Notes: a model not told the origin generated them from the letters alone. Positions 21,894 through 33,800 are shown, counted from the stretch's first letter. The stretch is DNA of 64,000 nucleotides from Trichosporon coremiiforme (GCA_039545355.1 BCJJ01000006.1:620001-684000); one strand, 5' to 3'. Made by a program: numbers and translations.

Positions 21894-24044
21894 GCGAGAT
21901 TGCAAGGAAGTTACCCTAATAGAGACGCCAAGTCGGCATAGCTTAGTCCCAGTTCATGCATGGACAATGTAATTCGTACTTGGCTGCACTGGACTGTTAC
22001 GTGGTGAGGCAATGAGAAGCACGCAGGCTCCGATGAGTGAATCGCGGCGATCATGGGCTTCTCACCGCCGGGATTTTATCCAGCGCGCGAGATACACAAC
22101 ACACAGTCCGTAGCACGTCGACCTGTCTTGAGCGTCTGCTTACGCATGCACTCCGGCTTCAAAATGATAAACGGTGCTCAGGCCCCAGCAAGCACGAACT
22201 CGAGCACTTCGGCGGCCGCGGCTGTGACGTCAGATGTCAGCTCCGCGTCCACTGTGCATGCAGTTGAACACTGTCTGTTTGCCATAAACACGACTCCCTA
22301 GCGAAGGCAGACAGTCAGACGGGTAAGGTCGATGGATAAGAGAGCGGGTGAAAGCCCAAGCCCAGCGAGGAGCATCTCAGTTGCATTGTCAGGCTCTCTG
22401 GGAAGTCGGACGATATGCTGCAGTGCGCAATGGGATACGAAGTTGTCTGCGGGTAGCGTGTCGTGTCCAGAGTCGTGTGGATGGAGAATGCGGAGAACGG
22501 AAGACGGGGTGAAGCAATTGACTCGCTCTGTTCCTCAGCGCCCTGCCGCTGCTGAACCTAATGACAGCTCGAGATACCCGATATCTTCAGTTCACCTTCT
22601 GAGCCTAAGTTGGCACGCCCTCCCATGCTCACACTGCAACATGGCGCAGGCGACACTTGACAGGCTCCACCCTTCACAATCTCGAGCTTATCCCCCAATG
22701 TCAACGTAATGGAGATGTGCTTCCGCGGCAGATCCAAACTATGTCTCACCCTTCCACCAACTGTCATCGACGTACCCCCGTCCAGCCACATCGTTTCCCT
22801 TGCGAACGCACTCTCGCTTCATCTGCTGCAGTGCAAGCGGTGAAGTCCTGGAACGAGCGTCATCACTGCAGAAAACGCACATCCTGCATTGCGACCCTGC
22901 AGTTCTCATCTACGTCTTCGCACGATCGGGCCTCCGTACTTGCGTACCCGCAGGGGCAGCGTCGGAATCGGGTGATCGCCGCGGGTATCACTCCATCACG
23001 GCTTCACGCCCCAATCTCAGAATTTGTGTGAGCGCCTGCAACATTTGCTGTGGAGCTGGCTGCATCGGTGTCGGGATGCTTTCAGACAGTGTCGGGGACA
23101 GCTCAGACAGCGTCAGACGTCACTCAGACGGCGTCGTGGTGCATTCAGTGTGGTAGGCCTGTGCGTCAGAGAACGTCATTATTCAGTCAGACTACATGCG
23201 GCGATCCGAGACCAGTGCAGACCCGCCGACAGGTTGCCCCGCCCGCTTACGCCGCTGGGCGCTATCGACCCGCATGCCGGGCGTCGGCTCTCGCTCGATC
23301 GGTCCCCAATCTCGGAGCGGAACGGTGCATCGCGGTGTATCTAGACCCGGGGACCAGCATTCACTCCGTAGCGGAGCCGAGTGTGAGTGCAGTGGGACTG
23401 GGGGCATGTGCGCCGCCGGCCGCAGGCAGGCTGCACTCGCTCGCTGATCGCAATAGAGTGAGTGAGTGGATACCGCGTCATGGCGCAAGCAAAGGGCACA
23501 CGAGTGCTTGCACTGCATGATCTGATTCCCGTCGTCGGGCTCGAGTGAAGCGAAATGATCGATACGATGCACTAGTGGCCTGCCGCATGAACGCATTGCA
23601 TGCACACGCAACAAGCAAGTACGCATGCTCGTTCCCACGATCCACCAACTGGTGGCCAGGTCCAGGAACTAAGGAACGCAGCTCACTACTAGCCCTTGTG
23701 TGCCAGGTCCGCGCTAACGTGACCGGGCCCTTGGGAGTCGGGGAACTCAACTTCGTTTCACATATAACGATGACTCTTAGAGGTCTTGCTTTCTCCATCA
23801 GCAACCGACTTCCGCCAGTCTCTGTCTCTTGCATGAACACAAGCGACACTCCGACCTTCTGCTTCCTGGCCTGCTCTCCTTGAGGTCACTCCTGCTCGCT
23901 GCCATTTCCCCTCGGCGCCAGCTTCCAACGCTACCTTCAGTAGCCTTTCCACTCTACCGCCTTCCAGTCCCCCCCTCGCCGCTCTTCGACCCGCTCAGCC
24001 CACTCGGCCCACACCGCTTCCAGTCTCGTTCATCACCAATCAAC
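21894..24044. other. Intergenic between the two secreted paralogs
   Basis: About 2.1 kb without a supportable gene. It contains a loose TCAGACAG/TCAGACG repeat cluster around 23080-23136. The final 250 bases are pyrimidine-rich and lead into the second paralog. Confidence 0.5.
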
Positions 24045-24578
24045 ATGCTCCTCTCGACGCTGTCCCTCTTCCTCGCCGTCGTCTCCGCCGCCCCGTTCAA
24101 GCGCTCGCAGTGCGTCCCCTCCTATGCTCCCGATGGCACCTACATCGACGAGGGGTGCGGCATCGTCATGCGCGCAAACGGCGCCCTCTGCATGCGGACC
24201 GACTACGACACCTCTCCCTCTGCGCGCGTGTACTTGGAAGAATGTCTCGCGGGGCAGCACGGCCGGTCCGGTGGTCGCTGGTCCGTCTCGCTCGGGGACA
24301 CAAAGCTGCGAAACATGGAGGCGGCGACGCCAGACTACTGCCTCACGGCTAACGAGGAGCGCACGGCCGTGATCGTAGACAAGTGTGCAGAGAGCAACAA
24401 GGCTCAGGACTGGGAGGCGTCCTTACCCTGGGGCGACAGCCAGGATGTGAGGATTAAGTTGAAGGGAGAGGACGTGTGTGTGCAAGCGAGCAAGACGGGC
24501 AAGGGGGACCAGATCGAACTGGCAAAGTGCGGGTGCTGGACGGACCAGATCTTTGATGCCCCAGGGATTACCCCTTGA
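24045..24578 (+). CDS. Small secreted beta-trefoil (ricin-B-like) protein, copy 2
   Basis: A single exon for 177 residues beginning with a signal peptide (MLLSTLSLFLAVVSAAP). The frame is open upstream to 23829, but that part has no coding character and the signal peptide sets the start at 24045. It aligns with the gene at 21267 over the whole mature region: SYAPDGTYIDEGCGIVM, ALCMRTD, LEECLAG, PDYCLTANEERTAVIVDKC, AQDWEASL, EDVCVQASKTG and ELAKCGC. The cysteines correspond, as does one W of the QxW repeats; the last repeat (TDQIFD) has lost its tryptophan. The pair looks like an old local duplication. Secretion is confident, the trefoil fold probable, function unknown. Confidence 0.75.
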   Translation: MLLSTLSLFLAVVSAAPFKRSQCVPSYAPDGTYIDEGCGIVMRANGALCMRTDYDTSPSARVYLEECLAGQHGRSGGRWSVSLGDTKLRNMEAATPDYCLTANEERTAVIVDKCAESNKAQDWEASLPWGDSQDVRIKLKGEDVCVQASKTGKGDQIELAKCGCWTDQIFDAPGITP

Positions 24579-24965
24579 GCGACGATAGTCGCTCTACTCT
24601 AGTCCGCTCGCCGTGCTGATTACCCCGACGACCACGAGCACCAAGACAATTAAACTGTCGGTTACATCAACCACCCCGAAACTCGCATGACACTGTGTAG
24701 CGACGAGCACCCACTCACCACCCTCCCCCACGACACAACCCACGACAACGACACTACATGTATAATGAAACTACGGACTATGTACCTCGCTCCCTTGTGT
24801 ATGAATGGACAGTGCCATAGAGTTTCAGTGCGAGAGGGTGTAAAGGACGTCCGAGACACCCGGCGCCCGGGGCGTTTGAGGGATGGACTGATGGCTGGCA
24901 GCATGGGACCGTGCGCTTGTCGCTGTGCAGCCTGTTGACTGTATTCGACAGAGCCTTACGCCTCC

Positions 24966-25005
24966 CCGACAGCTGGACGAACACTCCGACAGCTGGACGA
25001 ACACT
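24966..25005. repeat. Perfect 20-bp tandem duplication
   Basis: The unit CCGACAGCTGGACGAACACT occurs at 24966-24985 and again, identical, at 24986-25005. It is non-coding and looks like a recent local duplication. Confidence 0.85.
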
Positions 25006-25473
25006 GTGGGCCCTCCGATGCGAGTGGGTCGGTGCATGGACTGGGAGACGGCAAGACAGTCGCGCAGTCTCAGGTTCGACATCACACTGCCCCAGCCTGT
25101 CCGATGGCGTATGGGAGCACAGCTAAACGCAGTCGGCTGCACGCATGCAACATGTCAGCACTGTTTGCAGGTAGACAGTCTTCGTGTAATGCACAAGAGC
25201 AATGTTGCGAGAGAGAGCGTGCTTGCGTCCGAGATAACTTCGTCGGCTCCTGACACCTGCTGCGGAATCTTCATATCTCAATCATATCAATGAGAGCTAA
25301 GCCAGCCTTCTCGCATCCATCACACTAACACTGAGCCGTCCTCGGAGTTCAAGTGTCACGCTGATCGCCGCCAGGTGATCGCCGGGATCGTCGCCAAGAG
25401 TCTCCGAACGCCGCAGCCGTGCAGCCGCGCAGCCGGGGAGTCTCAATAATCTCGTGCCAAGCCCGTTCCTCAA

Positions 25474-25500
25474 CCTCATTCACCTCATTCACCTCATTCA
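25474..25500. repeat. Three copies of CCTCATTCA
   Basis: A 9-bp unit repeated three times head to tail in the pyrimidine-rich region upstream of the SDR gene. Confidence 0.85.
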
Positions 25501-25925
25501 TTTCTTCCCTGCCCTGCCGTTGCTTGGTTTCTATCCACCAACAGAGCTGACAGGCAGCAGTTGGCCGCCGAAGCAGATGCAGCAGATGCCCGGCGGACTC
25601 TCCTCAGCATCGTCAAGTTGGATGTGCGGAACCAGATATCTCGATGCGGGATGACTCAGCCCGACAACCCCGAGAGCCGAGTGACCGAGTGACCGAGGTC
25701 CTGTCGGTAACCAGAGACGTCATAGGTTGTGCGCCTGGTGCGGAAGTGCCGACTTGCACAGCGACGCGAGCCGGATCTGAGTTGCTCGATTCGTATAAAG
25801 CTGGCAGCCGGATCGGTCTGCCTTTTCTGCCCCACGTTCTTCCATCTTATTCCCATCTAACCATTTCCCGTCTGTAAGGCGACGCCCCCCCCCTCTCGCC
25901 CGATCTCCACACGTCACCGACTGCA

Positions 25926-26814
25926 ATGGCCCAGCGCGCAACAGCCTTCATCACCGGCGCCGGCCCCGGCACAGGTGCCGCCATAGCCCGTCTTTTCGGC
26001 GAGAGCTACAACGTGATCCTGATGTCTCGCTCTCTGCCCGGCTCCCTCCCCAGCTTGAAGCTGGACAATGTCCCCGCCGACGCAATCCTCCCCGTCACGT
26101 ATGACGGGACGCCCGAGTGCTACAACACGGCCGTGGCCGAGGCGGCGCAGAAGTGGCCCGGCTCTCAGCTGACTGTGGGCATTTGTAATAATGGCGGACC
26201 GTGGATTCCGGGCCCGTTCCTGGAGAAGACGAGCGAGGAGTTTGAGTGTAAGTCTTGAGTCTTGAGTAGTCTTGAGTCTTGAGTAGTCTTGAGACTTGAG
26301 TCTTGAGTCTTCCCCCCTTGTCATCCTGGCCTCTGGGACATGGAGTATGGAAGACGGAGGAGGGACAGGGGGGGGGGGGGCAGGGCACGAAGCTAGCTAG
26401 GCGCTCGCTAACCTCACAGCAACGTACGAATTCTCCCGCCAAGGCTTCGATTTCTCGCAAGCCGTCGTTCCAGCCATGCTGAAGGCTGGCGGGGGCACGC
26501 TCATCTTCACCGGTTCGACCTCGGCCCTGCGCGGCAGCAAGGGCTTTGCAGCCATGAGTCCTGGCGCGTTCGCTCGCCGCTCCCTCTCGCAATGTCTCGC
26601 GCGCGAGTTTGGGCCGCAGGGAATCCATGTCGCGCACGTTGTCGTCGATGGCAAGATCAATACCGAAAGGGTGGAGAAGATGATGGGTAAGGTTGGACCG
26701 GGCGAACGCCTCGACCCGAACGACATCGCGAGGACGTACATGGATCTCGTGGCGCAGCGGCCTAGCTGCTGGACTCAGGAGATTGATATTCGTCCCGCGA
26801 AGGAGAAGTTCTAG
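25926..26814 (+). CDS. Atypical short-chain dehydrogenase/reductase
   Basis: Exons 25926-26247 and 26420-26814 encode 238 residues. The Rossmann fold begins at once: TAFITGAGPGTGAAIARLF (about residues 6-24), followed by a degenerate NNGGPWIPGPF in place of the usual NNAG (about 90). The catalytic region reads IFTGSTSALRGSKGFAAMSPGAFARRSLSQCLAREFGPQGIHVAHVVVDG: the serine is present, but the YxxxK pair is not (F/M and A occupy those places). The same GF..F/M..G.FA..LAQ.LARE pattern occurs in a known group of atypical SDRs, so it is probably not a classical oxidoreductase. The 172-nt intron contains a minisatellite and a G13 run. The gene converges with the PhzF gene, 84 bases apart. Confidence 0.82.
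26250..26310. repeat. AGTCTTG minisatellite inside the SDR intron
   Basis: About 60 bases built from AGTCTTG and TCTTGAGT units repeated eight or nine times, starting right after the GTAAG donor. It lies wholly within the intron. Confidence 0.85.
26368..26380. repeat. G13 homopolymer in the SDR intron
   Basis: Thirteen consecutive G residues, 39 bases before the intron's acceptor. Length may be unstable or mis-called. Confidence 0.8.
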
Positions 26815-26898
26815 TCTTCCCGCTCGCTCTTGGATGGACAGTTAAAGAAGTATACGGTTATGCATTATATGCCGCGGTTAAGGAGCAGCGGCGAAGAG

Positions 26899-27965
26899 TT
26901 ACGGAGAGTTGAGCTTGCCCTCGGCCCACTGGTACACGCGGCCCACGACTTGCGCCCGCCCATTGACGAGCTGGCACTTCATGGCCCCTCCACGCTCTGA
27001 GACTTGGTGCGCGTCCAGCGTCGTGCCCTGCGCATCGGCCGTCGCGTTGCGCACACCCGTAACCTCTGCAATACGCGACGCGCCAGGGCCGGCGAGATAG
27101 TACTGCGTCAGGAGGGCGTGGGCGGATCCGGTCTGCCGTCAGCTAAACCAATGCACGATCCCGTAGCTGCCTCGACAGACTGTGCTGCTGCGCATTGCAG
27201 GTGCCATGCTCGTACTCACAACAGGGTCCTCCGGAATACCGACAGCGGGCACGAACACGCGCGAGTTAATGCGCACGCCTCCGTCGCCCTTGCCCACAAC
27301 CTGCGTCAGAACGCCATGGTGCATCAGCTCGGGGAGGAGCTTGCTCGTGTCCACCTTCAGGTCCTTCAGGTCAACATCAGGCGTGAGCTCCGCAATGACG
27401 CCCTCCCCGTGCTCGATCGATGCAAACTGGATGAACTTATCCGGCGTCAGGCCAGTCGCGCGCGAAATGACGGGGCCAAAGACGGCAGCAGCGTCCGCGG
27501 AGGGTTGCGGCTCCTCAGCGATTGGGAGCGAGAGACCGACGTCGATGGCGCCGTCCTCCTGGCCGGCCAGAGAGGCCACGATCGTGCCACGCTTCTGCGT
27601 CTTGAAGCTGAGTTCCTTGAGAGAGGGGTAGAGCGGGAAGAGCACGCCCGCGGTCGCGAGCGAGGCATGGCCGCACAATGGCGATTCCTGTATCGTCAGC
27701 TGAGGCTGTCATACGGGCAAGCGGACGGGAGAGTGCTCACGTGGCCGGCGGGCGTGAACCACCGCATCGAGTACTGCCCCGCAGCAGCGTCGATCTCCTC
27801 GCAGAAGGCGGTCATGGGAAGCGCAAAGTCCTTGGCGACGGCGGACATCCATTTCTCGTCCGAAACACGTGCGTCGCCGGCGGGAAGGAGGACGACTGCA
27901 GCCTGGTTCCCGCCATGAGGAGACGAGGCAAAAGCGTTGGCGAGGTAGAACTGCAAGGGAGCCAT
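26899..27965 (-). CDS. PhzF-family isomerase/epimerase-like protein
   Basis: Exons 27965-27741, 27687-27220 and 27132-26899 (complement) encode 308 residues, all in phase 0. The family has a diaminopimelate-epimerase-like double barrel; its founder PhzF isomerises a phenazine precursor, but most fungal members have no known substrate. The N-terminus LQFYLANAFASSPHGGNQAAVVLLP matches the family start. SMRWFTPAGHESPLCGHASLATAGVLF, joined across the first intron, is the conserved central motif, including the acidic residue after H that acts as general acid/base. NSRVFVPAVGIPEDPV then TGSAHALLTQYY, joined across the second intron, is the second signature. No phenazine or other cluster genes are nearby, so a housekeeping or detoxification role is more likely. 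Confidence 0.88.
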
Positions 27966-28607
27966 GTCAGTGGTATGAGTGAAGCAAGGAGAGGATGAAG
28001 ATGCAAGATAAGAGGGGAGGGTCGAGTCAACCCTGTGCTCGAGTCCAGAAGCAGACCGAGATCTCGCTGATTCATGTCATGTCGGAAGGGTGCGAGCGAG
28101 TCGAGAAGCAAGTCCCTTCCCTAGGTCGTCGCTGATCGCCGGTGACTCATGACGCGCACCAGGGCTGATTTCGCGCACGCCTGGGCAGAAGCTGCAGAAA
28201 AGGCACGCCAGCACGCCAATCTGATAGCGCGGGAGCAAATTACATGAGCCCATGGTCCACAAGCCCACATGAGCGCGCGTTTGGTTCCGCGCCTAAATTA
28301 CCGCTCCTGGTGCAATAGGGGCTCAGGGCCGACCCCGTGACTTGCCACTGGACCGCACACGCTACATCCGTGTCCTTCCCCGCAAACAACACACTCATCT
28401 CCCACTGGATCATCCACATCCGTCATCACCATCTTTCGCCATCTTTCACCCTCTGGGCCCTTCTGACACCGTAGTAAAATCAGCGCGCCGCGACGGCCGA
28501 CGCATAGACGCGAGAACACGACCTAGAAATCCCGACAGTAATCCGCTGGACGCGCCCCCGTCAACCAGCACGAGCAGTTCGCTGCGCGAGCGTCGGCACT
28601 CAACACC
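27966..28607. other. Divergent promoter region, PhzF-like gene and ADA3
   Basis: Both neighbours start outward from here. No coding sequence was recognised. CT-rich stretches precede the ADA3 start. Confidence 0.55.
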
Positions 28608-30422
28608 ATGGCGCCCCGCGCGCCGACACTCCTGTCGCTCATCTCCTCGACATCATACCCGCCATTACCGAGTGTCGAGGAGCTGGAGCAGCTGCGCAAT
28701 GCGCTTGAGGCGCAGGCGGTTAGCGTCGCGGTGCGCTCCGCAGCTGCAGGCGAGGACAACCGCAAGAAGGACAAGAAGAGGAAGGACCGCGAAGCCACAG
28801 ACGACCGCGAACGTGCTGCTCTTGCCGCGAATGAACGCTCCGGAATGGCGCTCGACGCGGTTGAGCGAAGAAGAATCGGGAATGACGATGTGAAGGTGAA
28901 GCGGGAACGAGGTGAGTGTAGCGTTAACGCGTTGGACTTCGTAGCTGACAGCAGAATCGCCCGCTCCCTCAAACGCGTCATCTGCGTCGTTCAGGCCACA
29001 TGGTAACCAGACGACGTACGGTAACGGACACAAGAAGAAGAAGGTCAAACGCGTGCTCGACTCGGAGGACGAGGGGACACGTGAGTTCGCCCTGCGTTTC
29101 TAGAGAACTGACCAACAGCACATGCGACCCCACCAGCACACGGCCAGTCGACGTCCGGTCTGAAGCTGAAGCTACCGAACGGGTCGAACAACAAGTCGCG
29201 GCCGTCGATCGACCCGAGTCCGACACCGTCGAGCTCGACGTTGAGCGCGGGTCAGGGTGGAGGGAACATCGACTGGAACCTGCCTCCGCCGCCGCAACGA
29301 GCGCTGGTTCCGCCGCGACCCGGCGTGCAGAAGCCGCTGAAACCAGGGCCGAAGCGGCAGGCAGACGTTGACGAGGACTTCAGTGACAAGAAGGCGCCGT
29401 CCCAGATCGCCGTGCAGACATTCTGGCAGAACGTTGAACCGTACATCCGCGACATACGCGAGGATGACCTCGCCATGCTCAACTTCAAGGCGGACACGCC
29501 CGAGTCGTATGTCATTCCGCCGCGCGGCCGGCACTACACCGAAATCTGGGACGAAGAGGACGGTAACCCGCCCGGTACGACACCACGTGTGCCTGTGCCC
29601 GCCATGCGCCAGCCGACGACGAACCAGCCAGTCGTTCACTGCGTTCCGACGGATTTGCGAGATCCCAACCTCACAGAGGAGAGCCGGGGTCTGGGCCCTA
29701 TGACGGAGCGTGTCGTAGCTGCGGTTGTCGCCGGCAACGACCTCGCTGACGCCGGCAAGCAAGAGGCGGCCGGCAAACCTGAGCCCTTTGAGGAGAATCC
29801 GCAGGCGCCCCGTGTGGACGTCGTGGACCTCGAGGACAAGGTCAAGAAGGAGCTCAGGAGTACGATGCTTCTCGGCGAGCATGAGGAGGTAAGCTAATCG
29901 GGTGGTCTTGCCAGCTGACATCAGTTTGACGCTGCAAACCGCGACGACGACGAAATCACGTCCGCGCTCCGGCAGTGCCAGCGACTGCTTCTACAACAGA
30001 CGGCGATCAACGACGAGCGAAAAGCGCGCCTCGCGCGGGTAGCGAAGGACCGCCTCGCGTATGGCGAGTATCAGAACGTGCTCGACGAGATCGAAAAGTC
30101 GATCGAGGCTGCCTGGGCGAAGCGCACGAAGAAGCACGGCTCAGGCGGCAAGCAGGTGCTGAAGGGCGGTGTCATCTCAGGCGACGGGCGGCCACCGGTT
30201 CCCGAGTCGTTCAAGCAGAAGCTCAGCGTGCGCGACCGGTGGATCAAGCAGGTCGGCAAGACGATGCTGGACCGGCCCGCGGGTGAGGTCATTGGCACCC
30301 CCACGAGAAGCATTTACGAGGGAATCGGAGAGGGAAGCGAGGAGAAGGACGAGAAGGCGGTGGATGAGGCGATGGAGGTGGACGAGGCCGAGGCGGACGA
30401 GGTCGAGGGCATGGCCGTGTAA
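28608..30422 (+). CDS. NGG1: SAGA/ADA complex adaptor Ada3 (Ngg1)
   Basis: Exons 28608-28911, 28955-29080, 29119-29888 and 29925-30422 encode 565 residues; introns are 43, 38 and 36 nt. Ada3 links the Gcn5 acetyltransferase to Ada2 within SAGA. The N-terminus is coiled-coil (SVEELEQLRNALEAQ) and lysine-rich. The middle contains IDWNLPPPP and a conserved FWQNVEPYIRDIREDDLAML segment. The C-terminal Ada3 domain (about 430-545) shows LRQCQRLLLQQTAINDERKARL, RLAYGEYQNVLDEIEKSIEAAW and VRDRWIKQVGKTMLDRP, the family signature. The tail is acidic. The extreme C-terminus after RSIYEGIGE is a low-complexity Glu/Asp run. Confidence 0.92.
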
Positions 30423-30897
30423 CGACACACGAGATCTGTAGGAGGTGGCTCAAGACACCTGACATTTGTACACGGCCGAGCGCGTTAGACGGGTTACGTG
30501 ACGGTCGTCGTAATAGCAGCTGATACATAGACGGATGTAACACTAGTTGTTGACCACTCATGTTGTGCGAGTCAGGTGAGCGGAGGGCGGGGTCCGCATG
30601 CAGAAATGCGTTTCGAGAACACTAGGTCGGGCTGGATTCAGGAATGTCTGCGTTGGGTTTGTTATCATGGAAGCGGGGAGGACACAAGGCGATTGGCGGA
30701 AGCCAGGTACCGGCGGCATGTTCGTCATCGGTTGGGGGCGGGTTCAGGTCGTGCAGACGCTGGGCGGTCTCCTGGCTTGGCTGGGTGGGATTCCCTCATA
30801 CCCTCCCAGGGCCCTCTCCAAAATCCAGCGATTGACCACCTCCTTCTTGACTCCTCTCACTTTTCCTTCACCTTCCACTACAGACTATAACTACACC
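30423..30897 (+). other. Phosphofructokinase promoter and leader
   Basis: No gene was recognised. The last 60 bases before the start codon are strongly pyrimidine-rich (CTCCTCTCACTTTTCCTTCA), typical of highly expressed genes in fungi. Confidence 0.55.
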
Positions 30898-33800
30898 ATG
30901 TCCGTGTCGTCAGGAGAGGATACAGCCCCCGCCAACTCCAGCCCCAGCACCCCCGAGATGCGGTTAACCGTCCCCAACCCCCCTCGCAAGACGAAGCGCC
31001 GCATCGCTGTCCTCACCAGCGGAGGCGACAGCGCCGGCATGAACGCCGCTGGTAAGTCAACACACCTTGCCCTACATCCAGAGCACTGTTGTGCTCTCCG
31101 GCTGCCTCATGTGTCGTGTGCCGGTGATCGAGCTCGGGTCCCGCCGGCCCCCTGTTGCCGTGTGTGTTGTGCTGACGCCCAGTCCGTGCGGTCGTCCGCC
31201 AAAGCATTGCCCGGTAAGTTTGGCCGCGATCGAGCACGTTTGTTCGTTTCGCTGACGAGCAGCGGCTGCCAGGCGTACATCATCCGTGAAGGCTGGGAGG
31301 GCCTGGTGCGCGGCAACGCTGATGACCCGACCCCGGCCGCTTCTGTCCGGCCGTCGGCGGCTGCCTCACCCGCGTTCGGTGCCGTCCCCCCTCCGCCGCA
31401 CCTCGTCACGCCGGAGAACTTCCACCTGGACTCGAGCAAGTCGGACGCCGACGGCGGCGACGAGGCGCACGGCGTCAACTACGCCGACCCGACGAGCATT
31501 GCCGACCTGACGGCGTCGCCGCTGCGATTCGGCTATGGCGGTCTCCTCCGTGATGGTGCCGGCGAGTTCGACGAAGACGAGTTCCAGGGCGCCGTCAACG
31601 ACCCGAACACGACCGGCAAGACTCTGCGCGGCAAGTACATTGTGCGCGTTGGATGGGACGACGTCCGTGGTTGGCTCGGCGACGGCGGCACCGTCATTGG
31701 AAGTTCGCGATGCCCCTCCTGTGAGTGCGCCCCTTTTGCCGGTGGCTGACAGCAAAGTCCGTACCCGTGAAGGCCGCCTGAAGGCCGCCCTCAACCTGAT
31801 CCGCTACGACATTGACTCGCTCGCTGTATGCGGTGGTGACGGATCGCTGACCGGCGCCGACACGCTCCGCGCCGAGTGGCCGTCGCTGCTCCAGGAGCTG
31901 TACGACAATGATGTCATCACGGCGCAGAAGTACGAGGACCACCGATACCTCAACATTGTCGGTCTCGTGGGGTCCATCGAGTGAGCTAGGGGTTGGAGAA
32001 GTGAGCTGACAGCAGCAACGACATGTCGATGACCGACCTGACCATCGGTGCGGTGACGGCGCTGCACCGTATCTGTGAGGCGATCGACTCGATCTCGTCG
32101 ACTGCGTCGTCGCACTCGCGTGCTTTCGTCATCGAGGTCATGGGCCGACACTGCGGCTGGCTCGCGCTCATGGCGGGTGTCGCCACCGGCGCCGACGTCG
32201 TGTTCATCCCCGAGAACCCGCCGCCCGACGACGACTGGCAGTCGGACATGTGCAACGTGCTGGACCAGCACCGCAAGGTCGGCAAGCGCAAGTCGATTGT
32301 CATTGTCGCCGAGGGTGCGATCGACAAGAACCTGAAGCCAATCAAAGCCGACTATGTCAAGGACCTGCTGACCGACCGCCTCGGTCTCGACACGCGTGTC
32401 ACGACGCTCGGCCACACGCAGCGCGGCGGTGCGCCCGCGGCTATGGACCGTATCCTCCCGACGCTGCAGGGCGTGCGCGCTGTGCAGACCCTGCTCGAGG
32501 CGACCCCGTCGACCCCGTCGTACATGATCGGCATTGCTGAGAACAAGATTACGCAGGTGCCGCTCCTTGAAGCCGTCGCGCGCACCAAGGAGGTCGCGGA
32601 CGCGATCGAGAACAAGGACTTCCCGCTCGCCATGTCCTACCGCGACTCTGAGTTCCGCGACATGCTCGACGCATTCCGTGTTAGCAGCTCGCTCGCCGAG
32701 TCGAACAAGGTCGAGGAAGACCAACGCCTCCGCATCGGTATCATCCAGTGAGCTTCCCAGTTTGTCACCATAGCTGACGCCCAGTGTCGGTGCCCCCGCC
32801 GGAGGCATGAATGCCGCGACGCGTCAGGCGGTGCGCTTCTGCTACAACCGTGGACACACGCCTCTGGCGATCTACAACGGCTTCGACGGCCTGCTCGAGG
32901 ACAATGTGGCTGAGCTTTCGTGGCTGCGTGTCGACAACTGGACTACTCGTGGTGGCTCCGAGCTCGGCACCAACCGCACCCTGCCCTCGGCGGACATGGG
33001 GCAGGTCGCGGCCGCTCTGCAGCGACACAAGATTGACGCGCTGCTGCTGATCGGAGGCTTCGAGGCGTTCCACTCTGTGCTGCTCCTAGAGAAGGCGCGC
33101 AAGGACTACCCCTCGCTGCACATTCCCATGATCCAGATTCCGGCCACGATCTCGAACAACGTCCCCCTGACCGACTTCTCGCTCGGCAGCGACACGTCGC
33201 TGAACGCGCTCGTCCAAGCGAGCGACGCCATCAAGCAGTCCGCCTCGGCTAGCCGTGACCGAGTTTTCGTCGTCGAGACCCAGGGCGGCATGAGCGGATA
33301 CATTGCTGTGCTTGGTGCGCTCGCCGTCGGTGCCGTCCTCGTCTACACGCCCGAGGAGGGCATCTCGCTCCAGCGCCTGCTCGACGACGTCGAGTTCCTC
33401 AAGGAGCGCTACCGCCTCGACGAGTTCGGCAAGTCCGAGGGCCGTCTGGTCATCAAGTGAGTCGAGTGTAGCTGCTTCATCCACGATAACGGTTAGCTGA
33501 CAACGCAGGTCCGAGAAGTCGTCGAACGTGTACACGACCGACGTCATCACGAAGATCTACAAGGAGGAGGGCTCTGAGCTGTTCGATGCGCGTTCCGCGT
33601 CTCTGGGCCACACGCTGCAGGGTGGCGTCCCCTCTCCCATCGACCGAACTCGCGCCGCACGCCTGTCGCTCCTGGCGATGCAGTTCCTGGAGAAGCATGG
33701 GCAGCCGAACGCGCAAGCGTACCACCCTCGGAAGCACGCCAGGGCCGAGCCCAAGACCGAGACGGCGGCGATGATTGCGATCCGCGGCAGCAAGATCGTC

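Larger units (their letters stand above)
24579..25925. other. Intergenic with short tandem repeats
   Basis: No gene was recognised. It carries a perfect 20-bp tandem duplication at 24966-25005 and a 9-bp unit repeated three times at 25474-25500, and ends with the promoter and leader of the SDR gene. Confidence 0.5.

Noticed and set aside
23080..23136. TCAGACAG/TCAGACG cluster as a possible CRISPR-like or regulatory array
   Set aside because: Units are irregular, too short and without constant spacers, and the genome is eukaryotic.
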